A stretch of 9,808 bases of DNA from Acidobacteriota bacterium (lineage in GTDB: Bacteria > Acidobacteriota > Polarisedimenticolia > J045), in the NCBI GenBank assembly GCA_024276295.1, contig JAJRXN010000130.1:1-9808 (forward strand). Reading direction: 5' to 3'. The notes below the pieces were generated by a model, which was not told the origin of the DNA, did no database searches, and saw only the letters and a program-made list of their open reading frames with translations. Below are positions 1 through 9,808 of this stretch, piece after piece. Both the position numbers and the translations under genes were made by a program. How positions within the stretch are numbered: the stretch's first letter is position 1; the number at the start of each line of letters is the position of its first letter.

Positions 1-2885
1 GCGATCTCCCACTCGCCGGGAAGGGCCCAGCCGCCGTCCTGCTCGAAGTCGTCGGACCAGAACACGCCCGGGATCAGGTTGGCGTTGAAGCTGAACGGCT
101 CGCCGCCGGCGTCGAGGGTCCTCGCGTTGCCGTACGCGTCGGTGCCGCCGACCGTGAAGTACATCCGGTCGCAGGCCTCGAAGCCCGAGATCGAGACCTC
201 GTGCTGCGTGACGAGGGCGGTCTCCTCGCGTACCGAGCCGAGGGCCGCCGTCGGACCGTACTCGACGCGCGAGGTTGCCGGCTCGGCCGTGCTCCACGAG
301 ATCGTCGCGGTGCTCGAGCCGATGAACGTCAGCCGCACGTTGTCGATCGGCGGACCGGAGCAGTCGGCCTGCGAGGTCGCCGTCGGCCACGCTTCCGCGC
401 CGGTCCCGTCATCGAGATCGTGGTACGACGCGGTGATCAGCTCGCCGTCGGCCACGGCGAGCTGTCCGTCACCGTTCACCGCAGGACCGGCCGAGAGCTG
501 GATCGTCCCGGTGAAGCGCGCGCTGTTCTCGTTGTCCTCGGTCAGCGTGACGAGTTCGCCGTCCGGCTCGCTCGTCGTCGAGACGCGCACCTCGGCAGTT
601 TCGACCGTCGCGCTGTCCTGGTTGAGGTCGAGGTCGGTCACGCTGATCGTCACCACGTCGGAACAGGCATAGACATCGCGATCGAGGCTGATCTGACCCG
701 CGTGGCACGGCACGACGCCGACGTCGGGGAAGTTGCCGTAGGTCTCGAACCGGTAGTAGCGGCCGGCGTTGTCGTCGGTCCGCGCGTGTCCGAACCGATC
801 GGTGCTGCCGACCTGGTAGTAGTAGACCGTGCACTCCGCGAGCCCCGTGAGCTGGATCGCGTGCGCCGTGACCAGCGCCGGGTCCGACTTCGTCTGGTCC
901 GGGGGAGTCGCCGTGCCGTAGTCGACGACGCTGTCGCCCGGCTCGTCGGTGTTCCAGCGGATCGTGGCCGCCGTGTCGCTGATGTCGGTCGACTGGACGT
1001 CCGTGATCAGCGGCGGCGCGCAGTCGGTCCCGGCGGTGTCGGTCTTGGGGACATCCGTTCCGCCCTTGCCGTCGTCGGCGTCGATGTAGCGCGCCGTGAT
1101 CACGTCTCCGTCGACGACCGAGATCATGCCGTCGGTGGCGGGGGGATCGGCCGTCGTCGAGATCGAGCCCTTGCACACGCCGGACGTCGCCGACGTCTCG
1201 GTCAGCGTGACGATCTCGGGAGTCGGCTCCGTGTTGGAGAACACCTCGACGTCGACGGTGCCGGTTCCGGACAGGTCGGCATCCGAGACCGTGATGCCGA
1301 TCGCGCTCGAGCAGGTGACCTCGCTTTCCGCGATGCGGATCACGCCGTCCGAGGTGGCCGACATCAGCACGGCCTCGTACGCGTCGACACGGCCGGAGCC
1401 GTACGTGTTGTCCTTGCCCGGCTCGCCGAGTTCGACGGCGGTGTCCTCGAGGATCGCCTTGATGTCGTCGTGCAGCAGTCCCGGATTGCGCGAGACCATC
1501 AGCGCCACCGCGCCGGCCACGTGCGGCGTCGCCATCGACGTTCCCGACTTGTACGAGTAGCCGGAGCACAGGTTGTGGCTGCGCGTGTCGACGCCGGGAC
1601 CGGCGACGTCCGGCTTGACCAGCCCCGGCGGATACGGCCAGTCGTTCCACGGGGGGACGTCCTGCCACGTCACCGGCCCGCGGCTCGAGAAGCCGGCCGC
1701 GGCGTCGTTGCAGTCGACCGCCCCGACGGTGAGCACCCGCGGGACGTCGCCCGGCGTGCGGACGTTGTCCGGCTCGTTGCCCGAGCCCTCGTTGCCGGCC
1801 GCGATCACCATCGCCGTGCCGAGATCGATCGTGTTCTCGCAGTTGGTGCGCCATGTGGCGCGGTCGGGGTTCCACGAGTGCTTCCAGCCGAGACTCATCG
1901 AGATCGCGTCGGCCCCGTTCTCGGCGGCGTACTGCATCGCCTCCCACACGTCGGGCTCGTCCGACGTGGCCAGTCCGACCCGCAGGACCATGATCTTCGC
2001 GCCGGGAGCCATGCCGGCCTGGAAGCCGCCCGTGCCGTCGCCGGCGACCGTGCCCGCGACGTGCGATCCGTGGGAGTTGTCGTCGTTCGGATCGTTGTCG
2101 CCGTTGTCGATGTCGTAGCCGATCAGGTCGTCGACATAGCCGTTGCCGTCGTCGTCGATGCCGTTCTCGTCGTCGGGGTCCATCACGACGCCGTCCCCGT
2201 CGAGATCCTCGCCCGGATTGACCCAGATCTGGTTCTCGATGTCGGAGTGGCTCCAGCAGACGCCCGAATCGATCACGGCGATCACGGCGCCTTCCCCGGT
2301 GTTGCCGAGTTCGTTCCAGACGTCAGGCGCCCGCATCAGCGAGACGCCGCATTCGACGTCCGCCGCGTCGATGCCCGGTGCGGGGCCGAAGGGGTCGTCT
2401 GGCTGGGGGATCTCCAGCGACATCGCGGGGTCGAGGAACACCGGCCGCTTCGGCGACCAGTTGACGTGATGCACTTCGGGTCGCGCCGCGACCCGCTCGA
2501 TCTCGGCGCGCGTCAGGTCGGCGGCGACCACGTTGCCGATCCACAGTGCGCGGATGCGCCGCGCGGACCCGAGCGACTCGGCCTCGCGGAGCATGGCGAG
2601 CAGGCCTTCCTGCGTGCGCCGGGCATGCTCCTTGAGCGCCCGGACCATCACCTGCCGTCGCTGGTCGCGATCGGCGATGCCGGCCGCGATGGACCGCAGG
2701 CGGTCTCCCTCGAGCTGGTCGTTCAGCACGATGCTGACCGGGATCAGCTCGTCGGGGGAGGCTTCTTCGAGCACGCGGGGCAGTTCCCCGCGAAGCCGCG
2801 AAGAATCCGGTGCTTCGGCCGATGCCGCGAACGAAGCGGCGACGAACAGCAGGACGACGATGGACAGGCGGAAACGACGAGACAC
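1..2885 (-). CDS. Secreted subtilisin-like serine protease (S8 family), C-terminus beyond the window
   Basis: An exported endopeptidase of the subtilase family, acting outside the cytoplasmic membrane. The 961 visible residues begin with a signal peptide (SRRFRLS, then a hydrophobic stretch ending ASA, cleavage near residue 23). Residues about 35-160 look like an I9-type prodomain. The catalytic domain (about 180-505) has Asp206 (AVIDSGV), His272 (NSHGSHVAG), oxyanion Asn365 (AAGNEGS) and Ser450 (SGTSMATPH), so it should be active. Asp206 and His272 are 66 residues apart, against 32 in subtilisin, because of an Asp/Asn-rich insert with DLDGDG and IDDDGNGYVDD that probably binds calcium. Two copies of a two-module unit follow (residues 514-935). 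From residue 937 another module begins (FWSDDFEQDGGW), perhaps a jelly-roll, and is cut by the window edge. The GTG start is chosen because GGGAGG lies 5 nt upstream and the signal peptide starts there. The 146-nt gap to the upstream gene leaves open whether it has its own promoter. Family assignment is firm; the substrate is unknown. Confidence 0.95.
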   Translation of the reverse strand, partial: MSRRFRLSIVVLLFVAASFAASAEAPDSSRLRGELPRVLEEASPDELIPVSIVLNDQLEGDRLRSIAAGIADRDQRRQVMVRALKEHARRTQEGLLAMLREAESLGSARRIRALWIGNVVAADLTRAEIERVAARPEVHHVNWSPKRPVFLDPAMSLEIPQPDDPFGPAPGIDAADVECGVSLMRAPDVWNELGNTGEGAVIAVIDSGVCWSHSDIENQIWVNPGEDLDGDGVVMDPDDENGIDDDGNGYVDDLIGYDIDNGDNDPNDDNSHGSHVAGTVAGDGTGGFQAGMAPGAKIMVLRVGLATSDEPDVWEAMQYAAENGADAISMSLGWKHSWNPDRATWRTNCENTIDLGTAMVIAAGNEGSGNEPDNVRTPGDVPRVLTVGAVDCNDAAAGFSSRGPVTWQDVPPWNDWPYPPGLVKPDVAGPGVDTRSHNLCSGYSYKSGTSMATPHVAGAVALMVSRNPGLLHDDIKAILEDTAVELGEPGKDNTYGSGRVDAYEAVLMSATSDGVIRIAESEVTCSSAIGITVSDADLSGTGTVDVEVFSNTEPTPEIVTLTETSATSGVCKGSISTTADPPATDGMISVVDGDVITARYIDADDGKGGTDVPKTDTAGTDCAPPLITDVQSTDISDTAATIRWNTDEPGDSVVDYGTATPPDQTKSDPALVTAHAIQLTGLAECTVYYYQVGSTDRFGHARTDDNAGRYYRFETYGNFPDVGVVPCHAGQISLDRDVYACSDVVTISVTDLDLNQDSATVETAEVRVSTTSEPDGELVTLTEDNENSARFTGTIQLSAGPAVNGDGQLAVADGELITASYHDLDDGTGAEAWPTATSQADCSGPPIDNVRLTFIGSSTATISWSTAEPATSRVEYGPTAALGSVREETALVTQHEVSISGFEACDRMYFTVGGTDAYGNARTLDAGGEPFSFNANLIPGVFWSDDFEQDGGWALPGEWEI
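81..1346 (-). repeat. Tandem two-module unit (A-B-A-B) C-terminal to the protease domain
   Basis: Residues about 514-935 of the protease contain two copies of a two-part unit. Module A (514-621 and 725-841) shares a VT-I-VTD-DL core, a TLTE strand, and an ending of the form DGDVITARYIDADDG or DGELITASYHDLDDG. Module B (622-720 and 842-935) starts with Cys622 or Cys842, then has ATIRWNTDEP or ATISWSTAEP, and ends in a C-x-VYYYQVG-TD-FG-ART type strand. The two module-B cysteines are 220 residues apart. Module B looks like a fibronectin type III fold. Module A is an unassigned beta-sandwich with acidic loops. They probably act as spacer or binding modules. The copies are clearly diverged, so the duplication is old. 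Confidence 0.75.
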
Positions 2886-3031
2886 GACGACCTCCCGAGG
2901 AGGCCCCACGCGCTCGGCGTGGCGAGCGTCCCGGCGGCGAACGCCGCAGCGCAGACGTCTTCCTCCTCCTCCAGCACCGGAGAAGGTACCACGATCGATC
3001 GGCAAAGCTGAAGATTCCGGCGAGCATCTGC
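2886..3031 (-). other. Gap between the two secreted-protein genes, with two small dyads
   Basis: This 146-nt leader holds no gene that I can support. It contains two perfect short inverted repeats: 2934-2947 (GCGGCG/CGCCGC around two bases, or a 5-bp stem with a 4-nt loop) and 2911-2928 (CGCTCG/CGAGCG around six bases). Both lie just upstream of the ribosome binding site of the protease gene. No T-run follows either of them on the minus strand, so they are not typical intrinsic terminators. I could not find a convincing -35/-10 pair. In such GC-rich DNA, stems of this size also occur by chance. Confidence 0.3.
2891..2896 (-). promoter_or_regulatory. Ribosome binding site of the protease gene
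   Basis: On the minus strand GGGAGG lies 5 nt before the GTG at 2885-2883. It settles the start, since no ATG fits this frame and the residues that follow form a standard signal peptide. Confidence 0.7.
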
Positions 3032-6577
<3,546 letters not shown>

Positions 6578-6582
6578 GACAA

Positions 6583-6588
6583 CCCCTC
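6583..6588 (-). promoter_or_regulatory. Ribosome binding site of the thrombospondin-repeat gene
   Basis: On the minus strand GAGGGG lies 5 nt upstream of the ATG at 6577, directly before a clear signal peptide. The rest of the 75-nt gap to the permease stop codon (6578-6652) shows only short GC-rich dyads and no hairpin followed by a T-run, so read-through from the permease gene is possible. Confidence 0.6.
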
Positions 6589-6652
6589 GGCTGGAGGCGC
6601 GTCCCAGCTTTGCGGGAAGCCTACGCCGAAGCCGCGGCCCATGCGGGGAGGG

Positions 6653-7930
6653 TCAGGGTGAGGCGGGCTCGACGGCCACGACGCGGAAACCCAGCGCCTC
6701 GATCCGCTGGCGCAGGGTCTCGCCGTCGAGTTCTTCTCCCGCGACGAGCGCCTTTCCTGCAGGAAGATCGACCTCGACACGGCGAACGCCGTCCGATTCG
6801 AGCAGGGCACGCTCGACCGACATCCGGCAGTGATTGCAGCTCATCCCCTCGATGCTGATCCGCAGCGCGCCGTCCATGTCTGCCGTCTCCTTTTCTTCCC
6901 TTCGTCCGGCGATCCGGCGTGCCACCAGGGCCGCCGCCAGCACGCCGAGCAGCGCGACCGCCGCCGCGTGGTGCCATGGTCCGATCGCCATCGCATGCAG
7001 GTGCCCGGAAACGTCGACCCGGACCGTGGCGAACAGCAGGTCGAGCACCAGACCGGAAGCCACCGCCATCCCGGCGACTGTCGCCAGGTAGAGGCTCGCG
7101 GCGCGTGCCCCGAGCACCTTCCACATCGTCGCGATCGTGGCCGTGTTGGTCGCCGGACCGGTGATCAGAAAGACCAGCGCCGCCCCGGGCGAGAGCCCCT
7201 TGGCGATCAGGGCGGCGGCGATCGGCACCGACCCGGTGGCGCAGACGTACACTGGAATCCCGACCGCCATCGCGGCGAGCATCGCCAGCGGCCCCCGGCC
7301 GAGACCGGCGAGCAGGTCGTCGGGCAGCAGGGCCGCGATCGCCGCGGCCAGCAGCAGGCCGACCAGCAGATTGACGCCGATGTCCTGCGGCAGCGTGACG
7401 AAGCCATAGCGCAGCGCGCCGCGCACGCCGCGGACCCGCCGCTCGTCCGTCTCGCAGCGGTCTTCGCACGCGTCGTCGCCGACGGGCACGGCTGCCGCAG
7501 GCGCCTGTTCCCCACGGCGATCGAACAGGGCGACCAGTCCGCCGCCGACGACGCCGGTGACGAGCGCGGCGACGGGGCGGAACAGCGCGAACAGCCCGCC
7601 GAGCATGCTGTACGTGGCGAGAACGCTGTCGACCCCGGTCTGGGGCGTGGACAGCAGGAACGACACCGTCGCGGCCCGGCTCGCTCCGTGCTGGCGCAGC
7701 GACGCAGCGACCGGGATCACGCCACACGAACAGAGCGGAAGCGGCACGCCGAACAGGCTGGCCTTGACCACCGCGGGCAGCCCGCCGCCGCCGAGGTGCC
7801 GTTCGACGAGTTTCGGTGAAAGAAACGCCGCCAGCGCGCCGGCGATCAGGAAGCCGAACAGCAGATAGGGCGCCATCTCGGCGGTGGCGGTCCAGAAGGC
7901 GGCAACGATCCGGAAGAACAACGTCGGCAT
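6653..7930 (-). CDS. SO_0444-type Cu/Zn efflux permease (ArsP_1/DUF318) with C-terminal HMA domain
   Basis: A 425-residue inner-membrane permease, probably exporting copper, zinc or a related soft metal. It has two homologous lobes of hydrophobic segments (about residues 5-135 and 175-300). Lobe one carries PLPLCSCGVIPVAASLR with Cys67 and Cys69, then STPQTGVDS. Lobe two carries Cys230 in YVCATGSVPIAAAL and then GPATNTATI. This paired pattern marks the DUF318/ArsP_1 family and the CSCG form its SO_0444 branch. The loop between lobes holds CEDRC (155-159), possibly a metal site. One more membrane segment (about 322-338) precedes an HMA domain (about 355-420) with the metal motif GMSCNHC (362-368), which probably passes metal to the pore. 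The upstream gene ends 51 nt before it, so co-transcription is likely. The ribosome site is weak (GGGAA, 7 nt away), but the ATG gives the expected family N-terminus. The family is confident; the metal is inferred. Confidence 0.9.
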   Translation of the reverse strand: MPTLFFRIVAAFWTATAEMAPYLLFGFLIAGALAAFLSPKLVERHLGGGGLPAVVKASLFGVPLPLCSCGVIPVAASLRQHGASRAATVSFLLSTPQTGVDSVLATYSMLGGLFALFRPVAALVTGVVGGGLVALFDRRGEQAPAAAVPVGDDACEDRCETDERRVRGVRGALRYGFVTLPQDIGVNLLVGLLLAAAIAALLPDDLLAGLGRGPLAMLAAMAVGIPVYVCATGSVPIAAALIAKGLSPGAALVFLITGPATNTATIATMWKVLGARAASLYLATVAGMAVASGLVLDLLFATVRVDVSGHLHAMAIGPWHHAAAVALLGVLAAALVARRIAGRREEKETADMDGALRISIEGMSCNHCRMSVERALLESDGVRRVEVDLPAGKALVAGEELDGETLRQRIEALGFRVVAVEPASP

Positions 7931-7981
7931 CGTGGCGTTCCCGTCCGGCGGCGCCGTTCCGCGCGCACCGGGCTGGCGAGC

Positions 7982-9808
7982 CTACTCGCGGGTGGCGTTC
8001 CCCTCCATGCCGCGGCGCAAAGCTCCTGCGTCCTCGTCGGCCGGCCGGAGCGGCGCATGGTCGCGCACCAGCGCTGCGAAGCGTTCGACGTCGGTCGTCG
8101 GCCGGTGGCAGAGCCCGCGCTCGCAGACCCAGGCCGTCACCTTCCCGGACGGGTCGAGCTTCCGTCCGGCGAGCAGCGGCAGGGCGTCCTGGCGTGCCGC
8201 ATCGCCGGCCGTGCCCCAGGTCTGGACGACGTTTGGCGAGAACGTCGTGCGCAGCACCTCCTCGAACGGCCGCCGTCCGTCTCCTCCGGGGGGCGTCACC
8301 AGGGCCACCTCGTGGGCGCGGTCGAGCGCCCAGTCGAGTGCGATCATCATCTGGGCGAAGGCAGTCGGGTGTCTGCGGACGATCGCCGGCGTCGTGCGGA
8401 ACAGCGCCGCGGCCCGCTGCTCGTACTTGCGGTCGAGGAACAGGCCGAACAGTCGCAACGCGTTGAGCGCGGCCATCGAGCGGCCCGACGGCACGACGTT
8501 GTCGAACGGCTCGACCCGCCGCGCCAGCAGCAGGCCGTCGCCGCCGTCGGTGGCGAACAGGTCGCCGCTCGCCTCGTCGTGGAACAGCGTCATCGCGCGG
8601 GCGTCGAGATCCCGGGCGACGTCGAGGTATCTCCGCTCGCCCGTCGCCTGGTGCAGTTCGATCAGCGCATCGGTCATGAAGGCGTAGTCGTCGAGCATGC
8701 CGGGGATGCCGCGCCGGCCCGCGCGCCAGCGGTGGAACAGCCGACCCTGTTCGTCACGCATCTGCTCGAGCACGAACGACGCGGCCCGGCGTGCCGCATC
8801 GACGTAGCGCGGTTCGTCGAGCACGCGGCCCGCGCGGGCCAGCGCGCCGATCATCAGGCCGTTCCAGTCGGCAAGGACCTTGTCGTCGAGATGGGGCCGC
8901 GGCCGGCGGCTCCGCGCCGCGAGCAGCCGGCCCATCGCGCGGGTGACGACCGGCGGCCGCCCGGTCCTGCGGTGACCGGGCCGCTGGGCGAGGATGTTCC
9001 GGCCGTGCTCGAAGTTGCCGGTCAGGCCGACGGTGAACGCCTTCTCGAACGCGGCGAGTTCGTCTGCCGGGAGCACCGCCGCGATCTCGTCGCGCGTCCA
9101 GACGTAGAAGCGCCCTTCCTCTCCTTCGGAGTCCGCGTCCTCGGCGGAGTGGAATCCTCCCTGGGGATCGGTCATGTCGCGCAGGACATAGTCGAGCGTC
9201 TCGCGGGCGACGAGGGCGTACTCGGGTTCAGCGGTCGCCTGCCAGGCTTCGACGTAGGCCAGCGCCAGCGACGCCTGGTCGTAGAGCATCTTCTCGAAGT
9301 GCGGCACCAGCCAGCGCGCGTCGGTGCTGTAGCGGTGGAAACCGCCCCCGAGGTGGTCGTACAGGCCCGAGGCCGCCATGCCGTCGAGCGTCGTGCGGAC
9401 GATCTCGAGCGCCTGCGGGTCTCCGGTGCGGCGCCAGACGCGGAGCAGGACGCGCATGTCGTACGCGGGCGGGAACTTCGGCGCGCCGCGCCGGCCGCCG
9501 GCCACCGGATCGGCTTCCCGCTTCCAAGTCTCGAGGAACCGCTCGAGCACTGCGCCGTCGAGGTCGCCCGCCGCCTCGCGCCGGGCTCCCCGCTCGAGGA
9601 TCCGGGCCACCTCGCCCGCGTGGGCGAGAAGCGACGTCCGGTGGTTCTGCCAGCCCTCGCGGATCGCCGCCAGCAGGCCGAGGAACTGCGGCTTCGGAAA
9701 GTACGTGCCGGCGACGAACGGCCTGCCGTCCGGCGTCAGCCAGACCGACATCGGCCAGCCGCCCCGCCGGCCCATCGCATGGACGGCATCCATGTACAGG
9801 GCGTCGAC
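7982..9808 (-). CDS. Thioredoxin-fold DUF255 protein (YyaL/SPATA20 family), N-terminus beyond the window
   Basis: The 608 visible residues are the larger part of a YyaL-type protein, which usually has about 650-750 residues. The missing part, perhaps 60-80 residues, would hold the start and the family's WCHWCH-type cysteine motif. Visible residues 1-40 are the end of the thioredoxin-like domain: DALYMDAV, GGWPMSVWLTPDGRPF, GTYFPK. An (alpha/alpha)6-barrel-like domain follows, with GGGFHRYSTD (154-163), PHFEKMLYDQ (169-178), FHSAEDADSEGEEG (219 onward) and LADWNGLMIGALARAG. The C-terminal VCERGLCHRPTTD (Cys562, Cys567) matches the family's conserved ending. Family members are cytoplasmic and of uncertain activity; the barrel resembles N-acylglucosamine epimerase and six-hairpin glycosidase folds, and a redox or sugar-related role has been proposed. 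The frame is open to the window edge and the stop is TAG. The metal permease 51 nt downstream suggests, but does not show, a link to thiol or metal stress. Confidence 0.93.
   Translation of the reverse strand, partial: VDALYMDAVHAMGRRGGWPMSVWLTPDGRPFVAGTYFPKPQFLGLLAAIREGWQNHRTSLLAHAGEVARILERGARREAAGDLDGAVLERFLETWKREADPVAGGRRGAPKFPPAYDMRVLLRVWRRTGDPQALEIVRTTLDGMAASGLYDHLGGGFHRYSTDARWLVPHFEKMLYDQASLALAYVEAWQATAEPEYALVARETLDYVLRDMTDPQGGFHSAEDADSEGEEGRFYVWTRDEIAAVLPADELAAFEKAFTVGLTGNFEHGRNILAQRPGHRRTGRPPVVTRAMGRLLAARSRRPRPHLDDKVLADWNGLMIGALARAGRVLDEPRYVDAARRAASFVLEQMRDEQGRLFHRWRAGRRGIPGMLDDYAFMTDALIELHQATGERRYLDVARDLDARAMTLFHDEASGDLFATDGGDGLLLARRVEPFDNVVPSGRSMAALNALRLFGLFLDRKYEQRAAALFRTTPAIVRRHPTAFAQMMIALDWALDRAHEVALVTPPGGDGRRPFEEVLRTTFSPNVVQTWGTAGDAARQDALPLLAGRKLDPSGKVTAWVCERGLCHRPTTDVERFAALVRDHAPLRPADEDAGALRRGMEGNATRE

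Noticed and set aside
201..3011. Open frame of 936 codons on the plus strand
   Set aside because: It lies antisense to the subtilase, whose catalytic motifs, signal peptide and repeats are unmistakable. The plus-strand product is Arg/Val/Asp-rich low-complexity sequence with no domain, as expected from a frame shadow in GC-rich DNA.
6578..6652. Possible intrinsic terminator after the permease gene
   Set aside because: Only short GC-rich complementary stretches are present, with no stable stem followed by a T-run on the minus strand.
6621..7727. Minus-strand open frame overlapping the permease
   Set aside because: It is a frame-shifted reading of the permease, Arg-rich, with no membrane segments or motif.

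Overview
The window is a high-GC bacterial stretch (well above 60% G+C by eye) with all four genes on the minus strand, so it is described from right to left, in the direction of transcription. Two genes are cut by the window edges. The taxon cannot be fixed from four genes. High GC, a large secreted subtilase with fibronectin-III-like modules, a secreted thrombospondin type 3 protein and a DUF255 protein together fit lineages such as Acidobacteriota, Myxococcota or the Eisenbacteria/Krumholzibacteriota group; this is an inference from gene content only.

Right part (about 6650-9808): a DUF255/YyaL-type protein (SPATA20 homologue), missing its N-terminus, lies 51 nt upstream of a two-lobed ArsP_1/DUF318 permease of the SO_0444 Cu/Zn-efflux type. 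The permease carries a C-terminal heavy-metal-associated (HMA) domain. The short gap and shared strand suggest co-transcription and point to metal or thiol homeostasis at the inner membrane.

Left part (1-6577): two large exported proteins. The first is an 1181-residue protein with a signal peptide, a propeller-like middle with Asp-rich loops about 52 residues apart, and 14 thrombospondin type 3 calcium-binding repeats at its C-terminus. The second starts with GTG and is a subtilisin-like (S8) protease with signal peptide, prodomain, complete catalytic residues and two copies of a two-module unit; its C-terminus lies outside the window. Both proteins are rich in Asp/Asn calcium-type loops, so both probably depend on calcium outside the cytoplasm. 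A functional link between them is only suggested by adjacency.

The gaps are short (146, 75 and 51 nt) and hold no further gene that I can support. I see no RNA gene, CRISPR array, transposon or attachment site. The long plus-strand open frames are shadows of the real minus-strand genes. I found no convincing new multi-gene system. The most interesting item is the architecture of the thrombospondin-repeat protein.
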